Source: Cohnella sp. GbtcB17 (GTDB lineage Bacteria > Bacillota > Bacilli > Paenibacillales > Paenibacillaceae). From it: a stretch of 64,000 nt of DNA. The position numbers and the translations under genes were made by a program. The stretch covers positions 1 to 64,000 of the forward strand of contig NZ_JAGXJW010000035.1 of NCBI RefSeq assembly GCF_019091135.1. Direction: 5' to 3'. A model generated the notes under the pieces. It did not search any database, was not told where the DNA came from, and saw nothing but the letters and a program-made list of their open reading frames with translations. Every line of letters starts with the position of its first letter. Positions within the stretch are counted from its first letter, which is position 1. Below are positions 32,586 through 41,768 of the stretch, piece by piece.

Positions 32586-34211
32586 CTATTCGGCCCCCGG
32601 CTCCAGGAAGCCGGCCGCCGCCAGAAACCGCCCGAACGCCGCCCGACCCGCGGCGTCCTGCTTGAACACGCCGGCATCGCGCAGCACGGCGTGGAATTTG
32701 TCGCCCACGGCCGCCTGCAGCGCGGCCTTCGCTGCTTCCGGCGCCATCGCCGTTCCGTGCGCGGCGACCAGCTCCGCGATCCAGTCCGCGTGCTTCGCCA
32801 GCGGATGCGCTGCCGCATCGCTCCGGCCGCCGCCGATGGCCGCCGGGTCGTAGGCCGTCTCGCCCGTCAGCAGCCGGGCGATCTGCGCGAGCTCCGCATC
32901 GAGCCGGCCCGGCAGCACCGCGAGGCCCATCACTTCGATCAAGCCGATGTTTTCCTTCTTGATGTGGTGCAGCTCCCGGTGCGGATGGAAAATGCCGTCC
33001 GGGTGCTCGTCGCTCGTACGATTGTTGCGCAGCACGAGGTCAAGCTCGTATTCGCCGTCCGCGGCGAGTCTGGCGATCGGCGTGATCGTGTTGTGCGGCA
33101 CGTCGCCGCTCGCCGCATACACCTCTGCGGACGCGTCGCTGTAAGCCCGCCAATCCGCCAGCACTCGATCGGCCACGCGGAGCAGCGCCGCCCGGTCGCG
33201 GCTGCGAAGGCGCAGCGCCGACATCGGCCACTGCACGATGCCCCCGCGCACCCCCCGCTCCCCGCCATGCGTCGCCCATTCCGCCACGCCCGCCTTTTCC
33301 ATCGGAAACACATGCCTGCCCCCCTGGAAATGGTCGTGGTTCAGGATGGAGCCGCCCACGATCGGCAGGTCCGCGTTCGAACCGACGAAGTAGTGCGGAT
33401 AAGCGTCCACGAAGTCGAGCAGCCGTTCGAACGTCTCGGGCACGATGCGCATCGGCACATGCTCGCCCCGCAGGATGATGCTGTGCTCGTTGTAGTACAC
33501 ATATGGCGAGTACTGGAAAAACCACCGTTCGCCCCGCAGCGTAAGCGGCAATATCCGCAAATTTTGGCGCGCCGGGTGATCTGGCCTGCCGGCATAGCCG
33601 ACGTTTTCGCGGCACAGCAGGCACTTCGGATAGTCGGTCTTCGTCTGCGGCAGGCTGCGGAGCAGCGCGATCTCCCGCGGATCCTTTTCCGGCTTGGACA
33701 GGTTGACCGTGATCTCCAGCTCGCCGTCGGCCGTCGGATGCAGCCAATAGCCATTCTTCGAGATCCGGTCCATCCGGATATAGTTGGAGTCGATATTGAG
33801 CCTGTAAAACCAATCCGTCGCCGCACGCACGCCTTCCGCGGCCGACAGCCGGTCGAACGCCGCCGACGTCTGCGACGGACGGGGCATCAGCAGTCCCATG
33901 ATCCGGGCGTCGAACAGATCGCGCTGCGTCGTCGTGTCGTCCGGGATCAGCCCCAGCGCGGCGGCCGCATCCAGCAGCGGCTCCAGCACGGCGACCGGGC
34001 TGTCAAGCGTCTCCTCCGGCAGCGGGCCGCCCGCAGGCGCCTTCAGTCCGAACAAATCCAGCAGCGCGTTGTGCGCGTAATCCTCGTCCAGCTCGCCGAT
34101 CATGCCGCGCTTCAGCGCGAATCGCACCAGCCGCCGGATCAGCGATCCGATCTCGGCTCTGCGCGCCTCGGTCATGCCGCTCGTGTCCGCGGCTTCGCCG
34201 TTGTTGCTCAT
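32586..34211 (-). CDS. galT: Galactose-1-phosphate uridylyltransferase, Firmicute type
   Basis: This 541-residue protein is the long GalT type 2 found in Firmicutes, rather than the 350-residue histidine-triad form. Recognisable segments are PSQTSAAFDRL, NGYWLHPTADGELEITVNLSKPEKDP, the substrate-binding YPKCLLCRENVGYAGRPDHPARQN, YSPYVYYNEHSII and the loop SNADLPIVGGSILNHDHFQGG. It swaps uridyl groups between UDP-glucose and galactose-1-phosphate in the Leloir pathway. It is the last gene of galK-galE-galT, 82 bases after galE. Confidence 0.95.
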   Translation of the reverse strand: MSNNGEAADTSGMTEARRAEIGSLIRRLVRFALKRGMIGELDEDYAHNALLDLFGLKAPAGGPLPEETLDSPVAVLEPLLDAAAALGLIPDDTTTQRDLFDARIMGLLMPRPSQTSAAFDRLSAAEGVRAATDWFYRLNIDSNYIRMDRISKNGYWLHPTADGELEITVNLSKPEKDPREIALLRSLPQTKTDYPKCLLCRENVGYAGRPDHPARQNLRILPLTLRGERWFFQYSPYVYYNEHSIILRGEHVPMRIVPETFERLLDFVDAYPHYFVGSNADLPIVGGSILNHDHFQGGRHVFPMEKAGVAEWATHGGERGVRGGIVQWPMSALRLRSRDRAALLRVADRVLADWRAYSDASAEVYAASGDVPHNTITPIARLAADGEYELDLVLRNNRTSDEHPDGIFHPHRELHHIKKENIGLIEVMGLAVLPGRLDAELAQIARLLTGETAYDPAAIGGGRSDAAAHPLAKHADWIAELVAAHGTAMAPEAAKAALQAAVGDKFHAVLRDAGVFKQDAAGRAAFGRFLAAAGFLEPGAE

Positions 34212-34293
34212 CTCGTGTCATCCCTTCGTCTGCTCTAAGCGTCCCCTGCCCACACCTCGCGCATTTCCTCTTGCCCAGCCGCCCCGCCAGCCT

Positions 34294-35280
34294 TTACTTT
34301 CCGTACCCGTTCGGGTGCGCCGAATGCCAAGCCCAGGCGCTCTCGACGATCGGGCGCAGATCGGCGAACTTCGGCGTCCAGCCGAGCTCCGTGCGCGCCC
34401 GCTCCGACGACGCGATCAGCACCGCGGGATCTCCCGAGCGGCGCGGCACGATTTTCGCGGGAATCTCATGGCCGGTCACCTCGCGGGAAACGTCGATCAC
34501 CTGCTTGACGGAAAAGCCCGTGCCGTTGCCCAAATTGTAGACGGCGCTCTCGCCGCCTTCGCGCAGACGGTTCAGGGCGCGGATGTGCGCGTTCGCCAGA
34601 TCGCTGACGTGAATGTAGTCACGGATGCAAGTTCCGTCCTCGGTCGGATAGTCGTCGCCGAACACCGAGATGAATTCGCGCTGTCCGAGCGCCACCTGCA
34701 GCACGAGCGGGATCAGATGAGATTCGGGCGTATGGTCCTCGCCGATCTTGCCGCTCTCGTGCGCGCCGGCGGCGTTGAAGTAGCGGAGCGACACGTTTTT
34801 GATGCCGTGCGCGACGTCGAACCAGGAGATCATCTTCTCCATGGCCAGCTTCGTCTCGCCGTAGGCGTTGGTCGGCTTGGTCCGGTCGTACTCGTCGATC
34901 GGCACCTTCTCGGGCTCGCCGTACGTCGCCGCGGTAGAGGAAAATACGATGCGGGAGACGCCGGCCTTTTTCATCGCCTCCAGCAGCACGAGTGTGCCGT
35001 ACACGTTGTTATGGTAATATTTGCCCGGATTCGTCATGCTCTCGCCGACCAGCGAGTTGGCCGCGAAGTGGATGACGCCGTCGATCTCGTTTTCGGAAAA
35101 AATCCGGTCCAGCAGCGCTTCGTCGCGCAGGTCGCCCTCGTACAGCTTGCCGCCGAGCAGCGCCTCCTTATGACCCTGGTACAGGTTGTCTACCACGACG
35201 ACCTCTTCGCCTTTGTCCAGCAATGCCGCTACCGTATGGGAGCCGATATAGCCCGCTCCGCCCGTCACCAATACCGCCAT
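34294..35280 (-). CDS. galE: UDP-glucose 4-epimerase
   Basis: This 328-residue short-chain dehydrogenase-type epimerase has the NAD-binding GGAGYIGS (7-14) and the catalytic Y140-x-x-x-K144 in AYGETKLAME. The serine/threonine partner lies in FSSTAATYG. The substrate loop RYFNAAGAHESG and the C-terminal R-R-x-GD pattern (PRRSGDPAVLIA) are normal. It interconverts UDP-glucose and UDP-galactose. The ATG at 35280 starts one base past the galK stop, with AAGGAGG inside galK. Confidence 0.97.
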   Translation of the reverse strand: MAVLVTGGAGYIGSHTVAALLDKGEEVVVVDNLYQGHKEALLGGKLYEGDLRDEALLDRIFSENEIDGVIHFAANSLVGESMTNPGKYYHNNVYGTLVLLEAMKKAGVSRIVFSSTAATYGEPEKVPIDEYDRTKPTNAYGETKLAMEKMISWFDVAHGIKNVSLRYFNAAGAHESGKIGEDHTPESHLIPLVLQVALGQREFISVFGDDYPTEDGTCIRDYIHVSDLANAHIRALNRLREGGESAVYNLGNGTGFSVKQVIDVSREVTGHEIPAKIVPRRSGDPAVLIASSERARTELGWTPKFADLRPIVESAWAWHSAHPNGYGK

Positions 35281-35281
35281 A

Positions 35282-36463
35282 TCAGTTCGCCTCCTTGATC
35301 TCGTGGACGCCGTCGCCGATGTCGCATACGTAAAAATCCGCCGTCAGTCCCGTCACCGCCTTATACTTGTCGCCGACCTCGGCGATAAAGCGCTCTGTGC
35401 TATCCTTGTGCACGAGCGAGATCGTGCATCCGCCGAAGCCCGCGCCCGTCATGCGGGAGCCGAGCACGCCCGGCACCTCGCGCGCCGCGGCTACCATCGC
35501 GTCGAGCTCCGCGCCCGTCACCTCGTACAGGTCGCGCAGCGAATCGTGCGACGCGTTCATCAGCTGCCCGAAGGCGGCCAGATCTCCCTGGCGCAGCACC
35601 TCTACGGAGCGGCCGACGCGGTCGATCTCTTCGACGACGTGGCGCGCGCGCTTGCGGACGATCTCGTCCGCAATCAGATGCGCGTTGTCGTTGAACTGGG
35701 CGAGCGTCAGCTGGCCGAGCAGCGTCAGCTCGGGGAACGCAGCGCGCAAATCGCTGACCGCGGCTTCGCATTGCGCCCGGCGCTCGTTGTACGCGGAGTC
35801 GACCAACCCGCGGCGCTTGTTCGTGTTGCCGATGACGAGCTTGTAATCGCCCGACTCGAACGGGACGAGCTCGTACTTCAAGGTGTCGCAGTCGAGCAGG
35901 ATGGCGTGATCCTTGCGGCCGTTGGCGACCGCGAACTGGTCCATAATGCCGCATTTGACGCCGACGAACTCGTTCTCCGCATGCTGCGACCAGAGCGCAA
36001 TCTCGACCGTGTCGGTCTTGCGGCCTTCGAGCGTCAGCAGCGCGAACGCCGTGACGACCTCGATCGAAGCGGACGAGGACAGCCCCGCGCCGTTCGGAAT
36101 CTCGCCGTGATACAAAATGTCGTAGCCCCGCGACAGCGTGATGCCCCGCTGCGTCAGCTCCCAGACGACGCCCTTCGGATAGTTGGTCCAGTCGTCCTCC
36201 TCGGAGAAGGCGAGATCGTCCGCCGGGACGAGCCGCGACTGCGGAAAGTTCGTCGAAGCCAGGTGCAGCTGGCGATCGGCGCGCGGGCGGATGAGCAGCG
36301 TCGTGCCGAACGTCAGCGCGGCCGGGAAGACGGCGCCGCCGTTGTAGTCGGTATGCACGCCGATCAGGTTCACGCGACCCGGCGCGGCGAAGATGCGGAT
36401 GTCGGACTCGCCCTCGCCGAGGCGGGTGATGAATTGCTCGCGAAGCGTCGGATAATGAGGCAT
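35282..36463 (-). CDS. galK: Galactokinase with E36V change in the signature
   Basis: This 393-residue GHMP kinase phosphorylates galactose with ATP. The phosphate-binding loop GAGLSSSASIEV, the C-terminal MTGAGFGGCTISLV and the galactokinase signature are present. However, the signature reads GRVNLIGVHTDYN, with valine (GTG, 36358-36356) where galactokinases have glutamate in GEHTDYN. The equivalent human Glu43 contacts galactose, so the change should harm substrate binding unless it is an error. The ATG at 36463 follows AGGAGG at nine bases; a longer frame to 36616 is not used. It leads the gal operon. Confidence 0.95.
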   Translation of the reverse strand: MPHYPTLREQFITRLGEGESDIRIFAAPGRVNLIGVHTDYNGGAVFPAALTFGTTLLIRPRADRQLHLASTNFPQSRLVPADDLAFSEEDDWTNYPKGVVWELTQRGITLSRGYDILYHGEIPNGAGLSSSASIEVVTAFALLTLEGRKTDTVEIALWSQHAENEFVGVKCGIMDQFAVANGRKDHAILLDCDTLKYELVPFESGDYKLVIGNTNKRRGLVDSAYNERRAQCEAAVSDLRAAFPELTLLGQLTLAQFNDNAHLIADEIVRKRARHVVEEIDRVGRSVEVLRQGDLAAFGQLMNASHDSLRDLYEVTGAELDAMVAAAREVPGVLGSRMTGAGFGGCTISLVHKDSTERFIAEVGDKYKAVTGLTADFYVCDIGDGVHEIKEAN

Positions 36464-36503
36464 GATGGGATTCCTCCTGAGATTAGGGCTGCGATTTAAT
36501 TCC

Positions 36504-36583
36504 AGTATAACGCCGGAAGGCGCGAACGGGAAATGGCTTGAAATGCGGTCTCTATGGAGAAATGTGACTTCGTGCGGTACAAT
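36504..36583. promoter_or_regulatory. Divergent galK / araC-type promoter region
   Basis: Towards galK there is a TATACT -10 (36509-36504) with no good -35, which fits activator-dependent transcription. Towards the AraC-type regulator, TGGAGA (36555-36560), a 17-bp spacer and TACAAT (36578-36583) form a promoter. The shared 150-bp gap is the likely binding region of the regulator. Confidence 0.55.
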
Positions 36584-36617
36584 CGCGATAAGAAGCCCGA
36601 TAAGGAGACGGATCAAG

Positions 36618-37475
36618 GTGAACCGAGCCCCCGATTACCGCGTCGCCTCCAATCCCGCGCGCACGCTCCCCCAAGGGCTCGCCGCGCTGTTCGCGGGGGA
36701 GAGCCAGACCCGTCCGGCGCATCGCGTCGGACCGAAGGTCGTCGATTACTATTTGCTGCATCATGTGATTTCCGGCCACGGCGTCTTCGAGACCGAAGGG
36801 CGCGTTCACGCGCTCGGTCCCGGCCATACGTTTCTGATCCGCCCCAAGCGCCTGTTCAGCTACGAATCGGACGCGATTGATCCGTGGCGGTACCGCTGGG
36901 TCGCCTTCGCGGGCGACCGGGCGGCGTCTCTGCTGGCCGAAGCCGGTCTCGGCGCCGACCGCCATATCGTTTTCACCGGCGAAGACTCGTCGCCGGACGA
37001 GCGATGCCGCGAGATCTACGAGGCGTTCCGCGCGCGGCGTCCCTCCGCCTCGCTCGAGGCCGCCGGCCTGCTTTATCTCTTGCTCGCCTCTCTCATGTCG
37101 ACCGGCGCAGAGCGCGCGGAGCAGCCGCCGATCGGCGATACGCACGGCGAGGAGCTCGTCCGCCAGGTGATCGGCTACCTATCAACCCAGTACGCCGAGC
37201 CGGTATCGATCGAAGCGATGGCGGAGACGCTCGGCTACAACCGGGCCTATCTGTCGCGCTTGTTCAAGCGCCACGCCGGCGTGACGCCGATCGCCTTTCT
37301 CACCCGCATCCGGATCGACCGCGGCAAGCGTCTTCTGCGTGAGCGGCCCGAGCTGACGGTCGAGCAGGTCGCTTCTTCGGTCGGCTTTCCGGACGCCTTG
37401 TATTTTTCCAAACAATTCAGGCGCGCGTTCGGCACGACGCCTACGGGCTACCGGACGGACGCCTTGCGCTCCTGA
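36618..37475 (+). CDS. AraC-family transcriptional regulator, probably of gal genes
   Basis: This 285-residue protein has an N-terminal cupin-like ligand domain (about 15-110; HHVISGHGVFETEGRVHALGPGHTFLIRP). A C-terminal AraC double helix-turn-helix follows (about 180-283; SIEAMAETLGYNRAYLSRLFKRHAGVTP and the signature VASSVGFPDALYFSKQFRRAFGTTPTGYR). The fold suggests a sugar sensor that activates transcription. Divergent placement from galK-galE-galT makes these the likely targets. GTG at 36618 with AAGGAG ten bases upstream is the chosen start. Confidence 0.9.
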   Translation: MNRAPDYRVASNPARTLPQGLAALFAGESQTRPAHRVGPKVVDYYLLHHVISGHGVFETEGRVHALGPGHTFLIRPKRLFSYESDAIDPWRYRWVAFAGDRAASLLAEAGLGADRHIVFTGEDSSPDERCREIYEAFRARRPSASLEAAGLLYLLLASLMSTGAERAEQPPIGDTHGEELVRQVIGYLSTQYAEPVSIEAMAETLGYNRAYLSRLFKRHAGVTPIAFLTRIRIDRGKRLLRERPELTVEQVASSVGFPDALYFSKQFRRAFGTTPTGYRTDALRS

Positions 37476-37540
37476 CCGCCCTTGACCGCTCCTGACCGCT
37501 CTTGACCGCCCTTTACAGCTCTTGACCGCTCTTGCCCCCA
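37471..37540. repeat. 10-bp tandem repeat after the AraC gene
   Basis: Six to seven decamers follow one another in strict register: CCTGACCGCC, CTTGACCGCT, CCTGACCGCT, CTTGACCGCC, CTTTACAGCT, CTTGACCGCT and a decayed CTTGCCCCCA. The first contains the AraC stop codon. The 10-bp period is about one helical turn. Confidence 0.85.
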
Positions 37541-37670
37541 GCCCCCGAACGTTCCGATGATGGCGTTTCCATCGATATTATCGATAATCGGCATGCAAAT
37601 CGCTCGATAACCCCCGGTCCGGTGAGGGTGTTAAGATATTCCTCAACCAAAGACCGAGGGGGCGATTTAT

Positions 37671-37838
37671 TTGTTGATCCAAGACCGGACGGCCTATAAA
37701 ATATGGGAGAACGAGATCAAAGTCAGCGAGCGGCGCTGGGCGGTCGAACGGCACGTTCGAGAGACGAAGCGCCCGCATGCCGGGCTGCCGGCCTCCTGGC
37801 TGGCGCTGATGCTGCTCGGCTGGCTGCGCGGTCACTGA
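37671..37838 (+). CDS. Small protein upstream of the LysR gene (55 residues)
   Basis: A 56-codon frame opens at TTG 37671 (or 37674), seven to ten bases after GAGGGGGC, and ends at TGA 37838. The product starts with a charged helix (DRTAYKIWENEIKVSERRWAVERHVRETKR) and ends with a short hydrophobic stretch (ASWLALMLLGWLRGH). I do not recognise a family. The strong ribosome site and position 28 bases before the LysR start suggest it is a real, co-transcribed gene, perhaps a small membrane-associated protein or leader peptide. Confidence 0.55.
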   Translation: MLIQDRTAYKIWENEIKVSERRWAVERHVRETKRPHAGLPASWLALMLLGWLRGH

Positions 37839-37866
37839 TCCGTCCTTTAGACAGGTGGTGGCAAAT

Positions 37867-38784
37867 GTGGACTTTATTTATATCCGTTCTTTTATCGAGG
37901 TAGCGCGCTGTCACAGCTTCACCAAGGCGGCGGAGAATCTGGGCTACGTCCAGTCCAGCGTCACGACGCACATTCAGAAGCTGGAGCAGGAATACGGCGT
38001 GGTCCTGTTCGAGCGGTTCGGCAGATCGATGAGACTGACCTCCGCAGGCGAGCAGCTTCGCGACACGTTCGAGCAGATTCTGACGCTGTACGAGAGCTCC
38101 AAGCATCTGATCTCCAGGCCCGCCAAGGGACATCTGGACATCGGCACGATCGAATCGCTCTTCTCCTACTTCCTGCCTCCCGTCTTCAACCAGTACCGCC
38201 GCGTCTATCCCGAGATCAACCTCCAGGTGCATCCGATCACGGAGACTCAGATCTTGCAGTTGATCAAGGCCGGAGAGATCGACCTCGGCATCGTTCTCGA
38301 CCAGCCGATTCACGATGAGGACATCGAGGCGATCAAGCTGCGCGAGGAAGAGCTGGTGCTCGTGGCGAGCCCGGGACACCGGCTGCAGCAGGCCGTACAG
38401 GTTTGCGCCGCCGACTTGAACGGCCAGTCCTATATCGCGACGGAGCATACGTGCACGTATCGCAACGCCTTCGAGAAGCTGCTGGGCAAGCACGGCGTCG
38501 CCTACGACGTCCACCATGAATTCGGCAGCCTCGAGGCGATCAAACAGTGCGTATCCTACGGCCTTGGCATCGGACTGCTGCCTCGGATCGCGGTCGTGCG
38601 CGAGCTGGCGGAGGGCAGACTGATTCGGCTTCCCTTTTCCCATCCGGACATCACCTTCTATACGCAGATCGTCATCCACCGCAAAAAGTGGCGCGATCCC
38701 GCGATTCGCCATATGATGGAGCTGCTTCGCGAAGCGGCCGGGCGTGACGGCGAGGGCGAAGGCGAGATATCGGCAGCGCTATGA
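37867..38784 (+). CDS. LysR-family transcriptional regulator
   Basis: This 305-residue regulator has the N-terminal winged helix (DFIYIRSFIEVARCHSFTKAAENLGYVQSSVTTHIQKLEQEYGVVLFERFGR) and a periplasmic-binding-like effector domain (about 90-295). The GTG at 37867 is chosen because AGGTGG lies seven bases upstream and the product then begins (M)DFIYIRSF, as is usual for the family. The effector and target are unknown; no divergent metabolic gene is present. An AT-rich palindrome TTATCGATAA at 37578-37587 upstream of the small gene could be part of an operator. Confidence 0.9.
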   Translation: MDFIYIRSFIEVARCHSFTKAAENLGYVQSSVTTHIQKLEQEYGVVLFERFGRSMRLTSAGEQLRDTFEQILTLYESSKHLISRPAKGHLDIGTIESLFSYFLPPVFNQYRRVYPEINLQVHPITETQILQLIKAGEIDLGIVLDQPIHDEDIEAIKLREEELVLVASPGHRLQQAVQVCAADLNGQSYIATEHTCTYRNAFEKLLGKHGVAYDVHHEFGSLEAIKQCVSYGLGIGLLPRIAVVRELAEGRLIRLPFSHPDITFYTQIVIHRKKWRDPAIRHMMELLREAAGRDGEGEGEISAAL

Positions 38785-38793
38785 GAAAAACGA

Positions 38794-38847
38794 AAAAAAC
38801 GGGACACGGCAGGGCGCTGACGCTCTTGCAATGTCCCGTTTTTTTAA
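38794..38847. terminator. Bidirectional terminator between LysR and GT2 genes
   Basis: AAAAAACGGGACA pairs with TGTCCCGTTTTTT around a partly paired loop. T runs on both exits let it end the LysR transcript (plus) and the GT2 transcript (minus). Confidence 0.9.
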
Positions 38848-38862
38848 CGTACGGCGATGCGG

Positions 38863-39858
38863 TCATCTCCGCAGCGCATAAGGCGCTTGCTCCCGCGGCT
38901 CGCGCGAATCATCCTGCGCAGCTTCGAAGTTCAGCTTGTCCGCCACCAGATATAGCGGTCGCCGCTTCGATTCCTCGTAGATGCGTCCGATATACTCGCC
39001 CAGCACGCCGAGCAGCGACAGCGTGATCCCGTGGAAAAACAGGCTGATCACGATAAGCGACGTCCAACCCGCGGTCGTTGTGTCGGTGAAGATGCGCTGG
39101 CAGATGACGACGATCAGATAGATAAAGCCCGCGGCCGACAGCAAAAAGCCGAGAATCCCGGCCAGCTTGAGCGGCTTGGTGGAAAAGGAGGTGATCGCGT
39201 CCAGCGACAGGCGCACCATCTTGCGCAGCGGATACTTGGTCTCTCCGGCGAAGCGCTCCTCGCGCGCATACTCGAGACCGATCTGGCGATAGCCCGCCCA
39301 GGCGACCATGCCGCGGATAAAGCGGCTCCGCTCGCGCATTCCGCTCAGCGCGTCGCACACTTTGCGGTCCATGAGCCGGAAGTCGCCGGTATCGACCGGA
39401 ATGTTGACCGAGGTCATTGCCGCCAGCGTGCGATAAAACCACTTGGCCGTCGTTTTTTTGAACCAGGTCTCGCCCTGCCGGGAGATGCGCTTGCCGTAGA
39501 CGACGTCGTAGCCCTCGCGCCACAGCGCCAGCATCTGCGGAATGAGGGCCGGCGGATCTTGGAGGTCCGCGTCGATCAGGACGACCGCTCTGCCGGAAGC
39601 ATGATCCATGCCGGCGGTCACGGCGATCTGGTGGCCGAAGTTGCGGGCGAAATCGAGCAGCTTCACTCTGGCGTCTCGCCCGCATATGCCCCGCACGATG
39701 GCGGCCGTCCGATCCCTGCTGCCGTCGTTGACGAATACGAGCTCGTAGCTCTCGCCCGTCGCTTCCAGCACCTCCGTCAATTTCGCATACGTAGTCTCTA
39801 TGACCTCTTCCTCGTTGTACATCGGGACGACGACAGACAGCGTCACCACAGCAGCCAT
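38863..39858 (-). CDS. GT2 polyprenyl-phosphate glycosyltransferase (YkcC/CsbB-like)
   Basis: This 331-residue protein has a GT-A domain (about 5-235; LSVVVPMYNEEEVI, VFVNDGSRD, VVLIDADLQDPPALIPQM with the DxD-type DAD) and two C-terminal helices (about 240-262 and 274-300). This is the dolichyl-phosphate glucose/mannose synthase-like layout of bactoprenol glycosyltransferases. It should load a sugar onto undecaprenyl phosphate on the cytosolic side. The neighbouring GT39-type gene would use that donor outside, as in the Bacillus ykcB-ykcC pair. GAGGAGG precedes the ATG at 39858. Confidence 0.92.
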   Translation of the reverse strand: MAAVVTLSVVVPMYNEEEVIETTYAKLTEVLEATGESYELVFVNDGSRDRTAAIVRGICGRDARVKLLDFARNFGHQIAVTAGMDHASGRAVVLIDADLQDPPALIPQMLALWREGYDVVYGKRISRQGETWFKKTTAKWFYRTLAAMTSVNIPVDTGDFRLMDRKVCDALSGMRERSRFIRGMVAWAGYRQIGLEYAREERFAGETKYPLRKMVRLSLDAITSFSTKPLKLAGILGFLLSAAGFIYLIVVICQRIFTDTTTAGWTSLIVISLFFHGITLSLLGVLGEYIGRIYEESKRRPLYLVADKLNFEAAQDDSREPREQAPYALRR

Positions 39859-39902
39859 GCGGCTTCCTCCTCAACTTGCCTGAACTTCAGGACGAATATC
39901 GA

Positions 39903-41696
39903 TCAGAATCCCCAGCTCGGCAGCCAGCGGATGCCGAAGTTCATCCACTCCCGGCTGATGGTCATGCCGGTCAGCACCGGATAGAACCAAACGAACAGGA
40001 CGGCGGCGCCGGCAATGACGAGCGCGGTGAACGTCCTGCCGTAGTACCAGCGCTGCTCCAGCCAGCGAAGCATCCACACAATGGACAGAATCAGCAGCGG
40101 CACCATCGGGAAGTAATGGTACAGGAACGTTATGCTGCGCGGCGACACCATCCACGGGACGTAAAACGACAAATACATGACCGCGATCGTCAACACAATC
40201 TTGTCCCTGTTGCGTGCGCCCAGCCACCAGGACAGCAGCATGGCCGCAAGGCCGCCCCACCAGACGAGCGGATTGCCGATGGCGGCGATGCTCTGCGCAT
40301 CCCCCTTCGCCAGGTCCTTGCCGCCGTAGTACCAGACCGGTCGAAGCATTTCGGGCCACGTATACCATTTGGACGAGTACGGGTGCTTCTCCTTGACGCC
40401 TTTATGATAATTGTAAATGTCCTTCTGGTAACGAGGCAGATCCTTCAGGCCGTCGTCCGCTTTGGTCGCCTTTTCGTAAGGAATGTACGAAGCCGCATAA
40501 ATTCCCGCAGGCACCGCCACGAACAGGATCAAGCAAGACAGCAGCGTGAGCGTCAGCTTCTTGAAGTAGGCGCTGCCGTATTCCCACCGGGACTCTCTCC
40601 AGCGTCTGTAGAGCGCCAGAAACAGCAGGACGGCCAGGCCTGCGCCGCCGTACATATAGTTCCATTTGACCGCGGAAGCGCAGCCGAAAAAAATCCCGGA
40701 CAGCGCCAGGTAGCCGAAGCTTCGCCCGAAGCCCCCGCTCTCCCATTTTTTCTCTCCGTACTTGTACATAAACGTGTACATCAAAATCGTGAAGGTCACG
40801 CCGAAAATGTCGACGTTGGCCATGCGCGAATGGACGAGATGGAAGCCCTCCAGCACGAGCAGCAAAGCCGCGATGAACGCGTAGCGCGTGCTGCGGAACA
40901 TCGCTCTGGCCGCCGCGTAGAACACGGGCACCATCAATGTGCCGCACACCGCGGCCATGAATCTCCAGCCGTACGGCGTCATATCGAACAGACGGATGCC
41001 GAACGTGAGCAGCCACTTGCCGAGCGGCGGATGCGTCCATTCGTAAGGCTGGATCTCATGGATGAATTCGTAGGCGGTGCGCCCGTGTTAAATCTCGTCG
41101 AAATGCATGCTGTTGCGGTAGCCCGGCCGATACGGCGCTTCGTCCTGCTCGTCGAATACCTGCTCGCCGCCGCCTGCGGAAGTCTCTCCCTTGGCGCCGG
41201 CGGGCGCGATGCCGGCGATGGCGATCCGCGCTTTTGTACCCGCCTCGAAAAAGCCGGCCTCGTAGAGGCTGTACCCGGTGCGCTTGGCCGTAAACTTCAT
41301 GTACCGCGCGCTGGCCGGCTTGTCCTCTGCCATCCAGGTGAATACACGCCCCGTCTTGTGTTCGACCGTCAGATACGGCGACCAGTTCACGCCGTCGGCC
41401 GACGATTCGATCTGCGTCTCGCCCGCGGCTCCAGGCCCCTCGTACAGGCTAATGCGGCCGACCTGGCGCAGCTCGCCGAAGTCGGCGACGAAGCCTTCGC
41501 CAGATACGTCGGGCCGCCAGAACGTCTGCGGCGCATGCCGGTTGCCCAGATCGTGGAGCGACAGCCAGGCCGAGACGAGCATGAGAATCCCGATCAAAAT
41601 AAAATCGATCCGGCTCCAAGGTCTTCTGCTCCGCTCCGATTCGCTGCGGCTCCAGCCGTACGAAGACAGGCTACCGCCGTATTCTTGTGATTCCAT
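39903..41696 (-). pseudogene. GT39-type mannosyltransferase interrupted by a nonsense codon
   Basis: One frame of 597 codons is broken only by TAA at 41090-41088. The first part (202 residues) has a membrane helix (about 30-48), an F5/8-type-C-like outer insertion (about 58-150) and ends RNSMHFDEI. The frame continues after the stop as HGRTAYEFIHEIQPYEWTHPPLGKWLL and then a normal multi-helix GT-C region. The stop replaces the tyrosine expected two residues after the catalytic DE (D200, E201). A single base (TAT or TAC to TAA) explains it. Either a recent mutation or a base error is possible. The downstream GT2 gene remains in frame. Confidence 0.85.
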
Positions 41697-41768
41697 GAAC
41701 GTCCTCGCCCTCTTTGATCATCTGCTACCTATTGTAGTCTAAAGCACGCCCTGCGGAAAGTCCGCTTT

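Noticed and set aside
32475-34238. 587-codon open frame opposite galT
   Set aside because: It is a shadow of galT, with no ribosome site and no recognisable domain.
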